Under the pieces are notes generated by a model. The model had not been told where the DNA came from, did not search any database, and saw only the letters and a list, made by a program, of their open reading frames with translations. Shown here piece by piece: positions 1 to 6,878 of a stretch of 64,000 nucleotides of DNA. The DNA lies in NCBI GenBank assembly GCA_041394945.1, contig JAWKHH010000003.1:186001-250000 (forward strand), written 5' to 3'. A program made the translations under genes and the position numbers. How positions within the stretch are numbered: position 1 is the first letter of the stretch; each line of letters begins with the position of its first letter. The stretch comes from Bryobacteraceae bacterium. Its GTDB lineage: Bacteria > Acidobacteriota > Terriglobia > Bryobacterales > Bryobacteraceae.

Positions 1-134
1 ACATCGGACTCGGCGGAGCGTCAAAAGCGGACGTCGAGGTCCGCTGGCCCTCCGGAGCGGTCAGCCAACTGCACACCGCCGCCAATCGCGTCATCCGCGT
101 GAAAGAAGAGCGAAAACTCCTAGCGCCGCCGTAG
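1..134 (+). CDS. C-terminal fragment of an ASPIC/UnbV-domain (CRTAC1-like) secreted protein, 5' truncated by window edge
   Basis: The frame starting at base 3 is open to a TAG at 132-134 and encodes 43 residues beginning IGLGGASKADVEVRWPSG. The pattern GLG-x(4)-ADVEVRWPSG is the typical end of the ASPIC/UnbV domain found after FG-GAP/VCBS repeats in CRTAC1-like secreted proteins of Acidobacteriota and Planctomycetes. The rest of the protein lies before the window. Its last 15 bases overlap the end of the convergent D-aminoacylase-like gene. Family call rests on one short motif; role in the cell is unknown. Confidence 0.6.
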   Translation, partial: IGLGGASKADVEVRWPSGAVSQLHTAANRVIRVKEERKLLAPP

Positions 135-1697
135 AACCCGGCCCGGGTTCGTTTGCGCGAATTTTCCGCCGTCGATCACCGGCTCCCCGTTCACGATCAC
201 GTATGGAATCCCCTCCGGAAAAGCCACCGGGTGCGCGAAATTGGCTTTATCCCGCACCTTTTCCGGGTCAAACACCACCAGATCGGCGGCTAATCCGAGC
301 GCGATGCGGCCCCGATCGTACAGTCCAAGCCGGTTCGCCGCGAGCGACGACATCTTCCTCACCGCCGCCTCCCATGAGATCACCTTCCCGTCCCGCACAT
401 AGTGCGCCAAAATCCGGGGGAACGAACCAAACGCGCGGGGGTGCGCGCCCGTCGCCGACACCGGGGTCGGGGCTGCGTCCGTGCATACGCTCACCCACTC
501 CGTGCGCAACGCCAAGTGCTTCTGTTCCTCGTTCATACTGCGTGGGTTAACGCTCACCTCGCCCGCCGCCACGAGATCGAAAAACGCCGTCCAGTCGTCC
601 ACGCCGCGCATCTTCGCGATCTCCGCCACGGACTTGGCTTCGAAACGCTTCTCCCCTCCCGCGCCCACCGACGCCACCAGCACGTTGTCCCAATTCCGAC
701 CCACGTGACGGTACCAGTTCTCCCAATCGTTGGTCGATTCCACCTCGTCGCGCAACGCGCGCCGCACGGCCGGATCTTTGAGCGTCGCCAAAAACGGCGC
801 AGCGCCTTTGCCGTAGTGCCGCGGATGCAGAAACGAGCCGAGCCCGATGCCGTTGCGCACGTAGGGATAAATATCGGCGGTGACGTCCTGTCCGCGGTCC
901 CGCGCGGCCTGGATCAAGTCGACAGACTTCTGCATCAGCGGCCAGTTGTCTTCGCCGGCCGCCTTTAGGTGAAAGATATGCACCGGAACGCCGCCGGCTT
1001 CGCCGATGTGCATGGACTCCTTCACGGCGTCGAGCACGGCGAAGCTCTCGTTGCGCATGTGCGTGAGGTAGATGCCGTTGTAGCGCCCGGCGACCTTGGC
1101 CAACTCGACCAGTTCTTCGGTGGTGGCGTAGGTGCCCGGCGGGTAGATGAGCGCCGTCGAGAGCCCGACCGCGCCATCTTCCATCGCCTCCTCGACGAGC
1201 TTGCGCATCTTGTCGAGTTCGGCCGGCGTGGGCGCGCGGTTCTCGACGCCCATCACGGTCCGCCGCACCTGCGCCGCGCCGACGTTGTGGACGACGTTGA
1301 TGGCGATACCTTTGGCTTCGAGGGTGCGGAAGTAGGGCGAGAAACGCGGCCATCGCTCGCTGGGCGCCACGGATCCGCCTTCGCCCGCGAGCAGGGTCGT
1401 GATGCCCTGGCGCAGCTTGCTCTCGGCGGCCGCGCGGTCAGCGAGGAGCGGCTCGCTCGAGTTGCCCATCATGTCGATGAAGCCGGGGGCGAGGAAGCGC
1501 CCGGAGATATCGATGGCGCGTTTGCCTTGCGACGGCGGGATGCGGCCGATGGCGGCGATACGCCCCTGCGCGATGGCGACATCGGCGCGATACCAGGCGT
1601 TTCCCGACCCGTCGATCACGCGCCCGCCGTGAAGAACAAGATCGTAGGTCTGCGCGCCAAGCGTGGCGGTGACGAGCAGTAGCGGTAGCAGCTTCAT
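120..1697 (-). CDS. N-acyl-D-amino-acid deacylase (D-aminoacylase) family amidohydrolase, exported
   Basis: This 525-residue protein has a cleavable signal peptide (MKLLPLLLVTATLGAQ) and the amidohydrolase start DLVLHGGRVIDGSG, so it probably hydrolyses N-acylated D-amino acids or related amides in the periplasm. Later conserved pieces include THMRNE near residue 213, HIFHLKAAG near 242 and VCTDAAP near 408, matching metal and catalytic positions of D-aminoacylases. The usual metal-binding H-x-H after PGFID is absent: residues 71-80 read PGFIDMMGNS. The beta-site histidines seem retained, so a mononuclear enzyme is plausible but inferred. It is the last gene of the minus-strand run from the trans-sulfuration enzyme, 7 bp after the 82-residue ORF. 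Confidence 0.85.
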   Translation of the reverse strand: MKLLPLLLVTATLGAQTYDLVLHGGRVIDGSGNAWYRADVAIAQGRIAAIGRIPPSQGKRAIDISGRFLAPGFIDMMGNSSEPLLADRAAAESKLRQGITTLLAGEGGSVAPSERWPRFSPYFRTLEAKGIAINVVHNVGAAQVRRTVMGVENRAPTPAELDKMRKLVEEAMEDGAVGLSTALIYPPGTYATTEELVELAKVAGRYNGIYLTHMRNESFAVLDAVKESMHIGEAGGVPVHIFHLKAAGEDNWPLMQKSVDLIQAARDRGQDVTADIYPYVRNGIGLGSFLHPRHYGKGAAPFLATLKDPAVRRALRDEVESTNDWENWYRHVGRNWDNVLVASVGAGGEKRFEAKSVAEIAKMRGVDDWTAFFDLVAAGEVSVNPRSMNEEQKHLALRTEWVSVCTDAAPTPVSATGAHPRAFGSFPRILAHYVRDGKVISWEAAVRKMSSLAANRLGLYDRGRIALGLAADLVVFDPEKVRDKANFAHPVAFPEGIPYVIVNGEPVIDGGKFAQTNPGRVLRRR

Positions 1698-1704
1698 TTG
1701 TTGA

Positions 1705-1953
1705 TTATTGCGCGGGCGGCGCGAGGGACGGCGGATCGAGACCGAGCAAGGCGCGCTCGCGGACCACCTCGGGCAGCAGCGCCTCGATCTCGACGGGCGG
1801 CGCGGCCGCCGACTCGATCCGTTCCCGGCAGCGACGCGTGAGGCGCCTCGCCAGAGGCCACTGGCCGAAAGCGTCGTCGTACAGCGCGCGCTCGATAAAG
1901 TCCTTCGAACCGCGCGCCTCGTTGAGCAGTCCCACCGGGTCTTCTTCCGTCAT
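1705..1953 (-). CDS. small hypothetical protein (82 aa) at the end of the BtuFDC-type operon
   Basis: Starting at ATG 1953, whose codon overlaps the stop of the permease gene (ATGA arrangement), this ORF encodes an 82-residue acidic-then-basic soluble protein beginning MTEEDPVGLLNEARGSKDFI. There is no signal peptide, membrane segment or motif I recognise. The N-terminal half looks helical with charged residues and the C-terminus is proline rich (LDPPSLAPPAQ). A longer ORF in the same frame runs back into the permease gene, but the translational-coupling start is much more likely. Position suggests co-expression with the importer; function unknown. Confidence 0.6.
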   Translation of the reverse strand: MTEEDPVGLLNEARGSKDFIERALYDDAFGQWPLARRLTRRCRERIESAAAPPVEIEALLPEVVRERALLGLDPPSLAPPAQ

Positions 1954-2951
1954 AGCCAGAACCTCTTTCTGCGTGACCGCAGCAGCCAGATGAAGAACGG
2001 TCCTCCGAGCAGCGCCGTCACCACGCCTACGGGCAGTTCGGCCGGCGCCACCACAACGCGCGCGAAGGTGTCGGCGAGCGCCAGGAACCCCGCCCCGGCG
2101 AGAAACGAACACGGCAGCAGCAGCCGGTGATCCGGATCGAGCAGGAGCCGAAGTGCGTGAGGCACGATGAGCCCGATGAATCCGATCGGCCCGGTAAACG
2201 CAGTGATCAGGCCGGTGAGGAACGAAGCGCTGAGAAATCCGGTGATCGTCAGCCGGCGCACGTCGACTCCGCGCGCCGCCGCCCACTCCTCTCCGGCCGC
2301 GATCGCGTTCCAATCGCGCCCCTGCATCACCACCGCGCCGCAGGCCGCCGCCGCGAGCGCGGCCACGATGGCGAGCGTCGGGTACGCCACCGGCTCCAAT
2401 CCACCCATCAGCCAGCGCGCGATCGAGAACGACTGCGAAAGCGACGCCAGGCTGTGCAGGAACAGGATGAGCGATCCGCAGATGCTGTTGAGCGCGACGC
2501 CTGCCAGTAGCAGGGTCGACGAAGAAACGCGGCGGCCATCGGAGGCGATCGCAGTTACGATCGCGAGCATCGCCGCCGCGCCGGCGAAGGCGCCGATCCA
2601 GATGGCCGGGAAGCCGGCGATTTCGGTCCACCCGAGGGTGATCATCACAACCGCGCCCAACGCCGCGCCGCTTGAAACGCCGGTGGTGTACGGTGTCGCC
2701 AGGGCATCGCGGAGCAGCGCTTGAAACAGCGCCCCGGAAAGAGCGAGTCCGCCGCCGGCGAGCAACGCAAGCAGCACGCGCGGCAGGCGGAACTGCACCA
2801 GCACCTCGTAGTGCGGCGTCTGGCCGGCGAACGCCGCGGCAAAATCGAGACGCGAAGAACCCGCGGCGACGGCGATCGCGGCGGCGGCAAGGGCGAAGAC
2901 CGCCGACGCCGTCAACGCCAACACAAATCGCCGGCCTGGTTCAGTCGCCAT
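1950..2951 (-). CDS. FecCD/BtuC-family ABC transporter permease (cobalamin/iron-chelate type)
   Basis: This 333-residue, strongly hydrophobic protein has about nine to ten transmembrane helices and the family sequence LVQFRLPRVLLALLAGGGLALSGALFQ near residues 55-80, typical of BtuC/FecCD/FhuB permeases. GAIGFIGLIVPH-like text appears as GPIGFIGLIVPHALR, the conserved cytoplasmic loop that contacts the ATPase. The start at 2951 is chosen because it overlaps the end of the ATPase gene; the same frame is open further upstream but that extension is ATPase antisense-like sequence. Together with the ATPase and binding protein it forms a complete vitamin B12 or ferric-siderophore importer; B12 is favoured only by the BtuF-like binding protein. 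Confidence 0.9.
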   Translation of the reverse strand: MATEPGRRFVLALTASAVFALAAAAIAVAAGSSRLDFAAAFAGQTPHYEVLVQFRLPRVLLALLAGGGLALSGALFQALLRDALATPYTTGVSSGAALGAVVMITLGWTEIAGFPAIWIGAFAGAAAMLAIVTAIASDGRRVSSSTLLLAGVALNSICGSLILFLHSLASLSQSFSIARWLMGGLEPVAYPTLAIVAALAAAACGAVVMQGRDWNAIAAGEEWAAARGVDVRRLTITGFLSASFLTGLITAFTGPIGFIGLIVPHALRLLLDPDHRLLLPCSFLAGAGFLALADTFARVVVAPAELPVGVVTALLGGPFFIWLLRSRRKRFWL

Positions 2952-3708
2952 AGACGATCCAGGAACGACCCTCCGCGGTCTCGACCCTCCCGGCGGGGAC
3001 CGAGAACACCGCGCCAATGCGCTCGGGCGACAGCGCTTCCGCCGGAGCGCCGAACGCCGCCACGCGCCCTCCGTTGAGCACCAGCACACGGTCGGCGTAG
3101 CGCGCGGCGAGGTTCAGATCGTGCGTCACGGTCATCACCAGCGCTCCAGCCGCCGAACGGCCGCGCAGCAGGCGATAGAGCGACACCTGGTGCTCGAGAT
3201 CGAGGTAGGTTGTCGGTTCATCCAGCAGCAGCGTCTCGGATGCCTGCGCGAGCGCGGCGGCGAGCACCACCCGCTGCCGTTCGCCGCCGCTCAGCGAACG
3301 AAAATCGCGGCCGCGGAATTCGAGCGTTCCTGTGAGCCGCATCGCTTCGACGGCGGCGGCGAAGTCCGCATCGGATTCGAACATCCCGGTGGCGTGCGGC
3401 GCCCGTCCCATCAGGACAACCTGCTCGGCCGAAAACGGGAACTCGATGTGCAGCGCTTGCGGCACGAACGCGACGCGGCGGGCGAACTCGCGCCGCGGCC
3501 ACTCGCGCAGGGGCCTGCCCTCGTACAAGCAGCGGCCGGCGGACCCTTCGCGCAGGCGGGCGAGGATGCCGAGCAGCGTCGACTTTCCGGCCCCGTTTGG
3601 TCCGACGATGGCCACCAACTCGCCGGCCTCGATCCCCGCGCTGACTCCGTCGAGCACGACCGCGGCGCCGTATCTCATGCCGGCGCCTTCGAGCTCGTAG
3701 CGCGCCAC
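2941..3708 (-). CDS. ABC transporter ATP-binding protein, BtuD/FecE type
   Basis: A 255-residue ATPase with Walker A GPNGAGKST at about residues 36-44, signature LSGGERQR near 139-146, Walker B LLLDEPTTYLD near 158-168 and switch histidine in VTHDLN near 193. It powers the permease encoded immediately downstream, with which it overlaps by 11 bp. Its own start overlaps the last base of the binding-protein stop codon, so all three importer genes are translationally coupled. Length and motif spacing are normal for the cobalamin/iron-siderophore importer class. Confidence 0.93.
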   Translation of the reverse strand: MARYELEGAGMRYGAAVVLDGVSAGIEAGELVAIVGPNGAGKSTLLGILARLREGSAGRCLYEGRPLREWPRREFARRVAFVPQALHIEFPFSAEQVVLMGRAPHATGMFESDADFAAAVEAMRLTGTLEFRGRDFRSLSGGERQRVVLAAALAQASETLLLDEPTTYLDLEHQVSLYRLLRGRSAAGALVMTVTHDLNLAARYADRVLVLNGGRVAAFGAPAEALSPERIGAVFSVPAGRVETAEGRSWIVYGD

Positions 3709-4556
3709 TAGCGCTGCTCCGGATGGAGGAAACGGGCAAAGGCCTCGACGGCGTCAACCACGCGCGGGCCCGGCACCACGAAGATGTCCGAATCCACGGC
3801 GTGCACGGCGCCCTTTTTCACCGCTTCGATCATCCCCATGCGCCGCCACAGCGCAACCACCGCCTTGCGATGCGACTCTCCGGTTGTCTCCTGCGACATG
3901 TCGCCCATGTCGACGATAACGGCCGGGTTCACGGCCACCAGCGACTCGAGCGACACCTTGGCGTAGGCAAGCGGACCGGTTGCGAGCGGATTGGTCCCGC
4001 CGGCGATCTCGATCAGTTCGTTGAGATACGACCCTTTGCCCACGGCGATCATGCCTTCGAGCCGGCCCGGGTTGCGCCCCACCAGGAACACGATGCTCCG
4101 TTTGGGCAGTTTCCCCATGCGCGCCCGAACCGCATCCAGGCGCGCGCGAATCGACCCGGCGAGCTTGGCGCCGCGCTCAGGCGCCGATACCGCCTCCGCG
4201 ATCGAGCGGATCGACGAGTCGATCGCCGAGAGCGACCCGAACTCCACCTCCAGCACGTTGAGCCCCAATCGGCGCAACTGCGGAATTGCGTTGTTCGGCA
4301 GCCGCTCCACGATGACGAGACCGGGGCGTAGCGCGGCAATCGATTCGAGGTTCGGCTCCAGATACGTGCCGATCTTCGGAAGACCCTTCGCCGCCTCCGG
4401 ATAGTGGCAGTAGTTGGACACGGCGATGACATTGGGCCCGAGTTCGAGCGCGAAGAGGATCTCCGTGATCGCCGGTCCGGTGGAAACGATCCGCGGGGCA
4501 TCGGCCGCCGCGAGGGGAGCCAGCTGCAGCGCGGCCAGCAGCAGGAGCGGGATCAT
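3708..4556 (-). CDS. BtuF-like periplasmic substrate-binding protein
   Basis: A 282-residue protein with a signal peptide (MIPLLLLAALQLAPLAAADA) followed by RIVSTGPAITEILFALELG, the opening strand-helix of type III (helical-backbone) periplasmic binding proteins. The stretch SNYCHYPEAAKGLPKIGTY resembles BtuF, which favours cobalamin or another corrinoid, but haem or siderophore ligands cannot be excluded. The linker helix (around DSSIRSIAEAVSAPERGAKL) and second lobe are complete. No lipobox is seen. It follows the trans-sulfuration gene with a 4-bp stop/start overlap and precedes the ATPase, so the operon order is enzyme, binding protein, ATPase, permease. No TonB receptor for B12 is adjacent. 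Confidence 0.88.
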   Translation of the reverse strand: MIPLLLLAALQLAPLAAADAPRIVSTGPAITEILFALELGPNVIAVSNYCHYPEAAKGLPKIGTYLEPNLESIAALRPGLVIVERLPNNAIPQLRRLGLNVLEVEFGSLSAIDSSIRSIAEAVSAPERGAKLAGSIRARLDAVRARMGKLPKRSIVFLVGRNPGRLEGMIAVGKGSYLNELIEIAGGTNPLATGPLAYAKVSLESLVAVNPAVIVDMGDMSQETTGESHRKAVVALWRRMGMIEAVKKGAVHAVDSDIFVVPGPRVVDAVEAFARFLHPEQR

Positions 4557-5671
4557 CCGAGCGCCTGCGCCAGGTCCGCGATGAGGTCTGAGGGGTGCTC
4601 CAGGCCGATGGAGGAGCGAATGAGGTTCTGCGGCGTGGCAGTGCCGCGGCCTTCGATGGACGCACGGTGCTCAATGAGCGAATGCGTACCGCCGAGACTG
4701 GTGGCGCGGGTGAAGAGCTTTGCTCGCGCGACGACGGCCATCGCCTCCTGCCGCCCGCCGTGCACCTGAAACGAGACCATCCCGCCGAACGCCGACATCT
4801 GCGCCGCCGCCACCGCATGGCCCTCGTGGCTGTCGAGCCCGGGATAATACACGCGTTCGACGCGCGGATGCGCGCTAAGATACCGGGCCACTTCGAGCGC
4901 GTGGGCCGACTGCGCGCGGACGCGCCACGGCAGCGTCTCAATCCCGCGCAGGGTCAGCCAGCACTCGAACGGCGATGGCACCGCCCCGGCGTACTTCTGA
5001 AACTTCCGCACGCGCTCGAACAGATAGTTGTCGTGGCGGGTGACGAGCGCGCCGCCGAGCGAATCGCTGTGCCCGGCGATGTACTTCGTGGTCGAGTGCA
5101 TCACCATGTCGATCTGGTGATCGAGGGGGCGCTGGAGCACCGGCGTGGCGAAGGTAGCGTCGCAAACGGAGATGGCCTTGGTCTTGCGGGCGATTTCGCC
5201 GATCGCCGCGAGGTCGACGATCTTCAGCAGCGGGTTCGAAGGCGTCTCGAACCATACGAGGCGGGTGTTGGGACGCATCGCCGCGCGGACGGCATCGGGA
5301 GACCGGAAGTCGGCGTAGGTGGTCTCGAGCGGCCACTTCGCGAAGACTTCGTGGATCACCTTGCGGGCGCCGTAGTAGGTGTCGTCGGAGAGCAGGAGGT
5401 GATCGCCGGGTTCAAGCCCTTGCACCACAGCCGCGACCACGGAGAGCCCGGAGGAGAGCGCCAAAGCCTCCTTGCCGCCTTCAATGGCGGCGAGACACTC
5501 CTCGAGCCCCCGGCGGTTGGGATTGTCTTCGCGCGAATAGCTGAAGCCGCGCGGATACCCGCCGCCGGGGTCGCGTTCGTAAGTGGAGGATAGATAGATG
5601 GGCGAGGCAACGGCGCCCGTGGCCGGATCCGCGTGACGGCCGGCGTGGACGGCGAGTGTCTCGATTTTCAT
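4553..5671 (-). CDS. PLP-dependent trans-sulfuration enzyme (cystathionine gamma-synthase/lyase or methionine gamma-lyase family)
   Basis: A 372-residue Cys/Met-metabolism PLP enzyme. The internal aldimine lysine lies in MHSTTKYIAGHSD (around residues 190-202), and RFSYSREDNP-like and SSGLSV motifs of the family are present. Members either join cysteine to activated homoserine, split cystathionine or degrade methionine; sequence inspection alone does not decide. A strong Shine-Dalgarno (AGGGAGGAG) touches the ATG. It heads the importer operon, linking sulfur amino-acid metabolism with probable corrinoid uptake, a sensible pairing if the cell relies on B12-dependent methionine synthase, although that is inference. 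Confidence 0.88.
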   Translation of the reverse strand: MKIETLAVHAGRHADPATGAVASPIYLSSTYERDPGGGYPRGFSYSREDNPNRRGLEECLAAIEGGKEALALSSGLSVVAAVVQGLEPGDHLLLSDDTYYGARKVIHEVFAKWPLETTYADFRSPDAVRAAMRPNTRLVWFETPSNPLLKIVDLAAIGEIARKTKAISVCDATFATPVLQRPLDHQIDMVMHSTTKYIAGHSDSLGGALVTRHDNYLFERVRKFQKYAGAVPSPFECWLTLRGIETLPWRVRAQSAHALEVARYLSAHPRVERVYYPGLDSHEGHAVAAAQMSAFGGMVSFQVHGGRQEAMAVVARAKLFTRATSLGGTHSLIEHRASIEGRGTATPQNLIRSSIGLEHPSDLIADLAQALG

Positions 5672-5687
5672 CTCCTCCCTAGTGTAC

Positions 5688-5713
5688 GGCGGACCCGGGA
5701 GAGGAGGTCCGCC
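5688..5713 (-). terminator. GC-rich hairpin upstream of the trans-sulfuration gene
   Basis: GGCGGACC (5688-5695) and GGTCCGCC (5706-5713) form a perfect 8-bp stem with a 10-nt loop, lying between the stop of a possible 50-codon ORF and the start of the PLP-enzyme gene. There is no U-run on either strand, so it may be an attenuator, processing site or regulatory stem rather than a classical terminator. Confidence 0.4.
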
Positions 5714-5728
5714 GCGGCGGACGCCGGA

Positions 5729-5881
5729 TTATCGCATCCGCGCCTCCTGGGCGGTCACGGCCGACGGCGGCAGGAAGATCGGCCCGCCATCGGAGCCCTC
5801 CGGCTCGTCGAAGATCTCGTCCGGCTCGGCATCGAGTTGAAAGAAGCGGATGGTGTTGATAGGTTCGCTCGCGTTCGTCAT
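5729..5881 (-). CDS. possible small protein or leader peptide (50 aa)
   Basis: An ATG at 5881 opens a 50-codon frame ending TAA at 5729, encoding an acidic peptide starting MTNASEPINTIRFFQLDAEP and containing the very acidic DEIFDEPEGSDGG. Upstream is AAAGAG with reasonable spacing. It is read in the same direction as the trans-sulfuration/importer operon and is separated from it by a GC-rich hairpin. No homology recognised. It could be a genuine small protein or a leader peptide; the codon composition is not obviously different from its neighbours. Confidence 0.4.
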   Translation of the reverse strand: MTNASEPINTIRFFQLDAEPDEIFDEPEGSDGGPIFLPPSAVTAQEARMR

Positions 5882-5963
5882 AGTGCTCTTTACCTAGGCA
5901 CTCCGGCTTCCAATCAAACTGTTAACAAAACAAGGGATTTGTCAGGCGGATCACGCTTTGCGT

Positions 5964-5980
5964 CCGGACATTCTGTCCGG
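5964..5980. repeat. short inverted repeat upstream of thiG
   Basis: CCGGACA (5964-5970) and TGTCCGG (5974-5980) are separated by three bases, 49 bp before the thiG start. It could be an operator or a short stem. The 5882-6028 gap holds no TPP-riboswitch core (no CUGAGA/ACC/GAACCUGAUC series). Confidence 0.35.
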
Positions 5981-6028
5981 TTGGAGGACAATGTGGCGGC
6001 CGCGATATCCTCAAAGGAAGAGAGCCTC

Positions 6029-6808
6029 ATGTCCAATACCCTCACCATCGCCGGCCGCGAATTCCAATCCCGCCTCATCGTCGGCACGGGCAAGTACCGC
6101 GGCTTCCCCGAAATGAAGCGCTGTCACGAGGAATCCGGCGCGGACATGGTTACCGTAGCGGTGCGGCGGGTGAACCTCACGGACCGGTCCAAGGAATCGC
6201 TGCTCGACTACATCGACCGCGACCGGATCTTCATCCTCCCGAACACCGCCGGCTGCTACACGGCCGACGACGCGATCCGTACGGCGCGGCTCGGCCGCGA
6301 AGTGGGCCTTTCGAACTGGGTGAAGCTCGAAGTGATTGGCGACGAACGCACCTTGTTCCCCGACAACGAAGGGCTTGTGGAGGCGACGCGTGTGCTCGCC
6401 CGTGAAGGTTTCGTGGTGCTGCCCTATACGAACGACGACCTGGTGAACGCGCGGAAGCTCATCGACGCCGGCGCGGCCGCGGTGATGCCGCTGGCGGCGC
6501 CGATCGGGTCCGGCCTGGGCATACGCAACACGGAGAACCTGCGGATCCTCCGCGAGATGATCACGGGCGTGCCGCTCATCGTCGACGCCGGCGTTGGCAC
6601 GGCTTCCGACGCCGCTGTCGCGATGGAGCTTGGCTTCGACGGCATCCTCATGAACACGGCGATCGCCGGCGCGGGCGACGCGTTGAAGATGGCCCGCGCG
6701 ATGAAGCTCGCGGTCGAGGCGGGGCGCCTCGCCTTCGAGGCCGGGCGCATCGAACGGAAGCTCTACGCCACGGCGAGTTCGCCGCTGGTGGGCGCGATTT
6801 CGTCGTAG
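6029..6808 (+). CDS. thiG: thiazole synthase ThiG
   Basis: A 259-residue TIM-barrel enzyme that builds the thiazole phosphate ring of thiamine from deoxyxylulose phosphate, dehydroglycine and the ThiS thiocarboxylate. Characteristic segments are SRLIVGTGKY near the start, the catalytic lysine in WVKLEVIGD, PNTAGCYTADDAIRTA, VMPLAAPIGSGLGI and LIVDAGVGTASDAA. The start ATG at 6029 follows AAAGGAAGAG; the same frame is open from 5633 but the upstream part has no thiazole synthase sequence. Neither thiS, thiF nor thiO/thiH lies next to it, so the rest of the pathway must be elsewhere. Confidence 0.95.
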   Translation: MSNTLTIAGREFQSRLIVGTGKYRGFPEMKRCHEESGADMVTVAVRRVNLTDRSKESLLDYIDRDRIFILPNTAGCYTADDAIRTARLGREVGLSNWVKLEVIGDERTLFPDNEGLVEATRVLAREGFVVLPYTNDDLVNARKLIDAGAAAVMPLAAPIGSGLGIRNTENLRILREMITGVPLIVDAGVGTASDAAVAMELGFDGILMNTAIAGAGDALKMARAMKLAVEAGRLAFEAGRIERKLYATASSPLVGAISS

Positions 6809-6878
6809 CACGCATTCCACAGACTGAATTCCGCGCGGGAAAGCAGATAGCAGCAGGGGGGATACAATGGCGGCTATC

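Noticed and set aside
5990..6118. ATG with GGAGG overlapping the thiG start in another frame
   Set aside because: Produces a Ser/Pro-rich peptide that is the +1 shadow of thiG. Possible leader ORF but no independent support.
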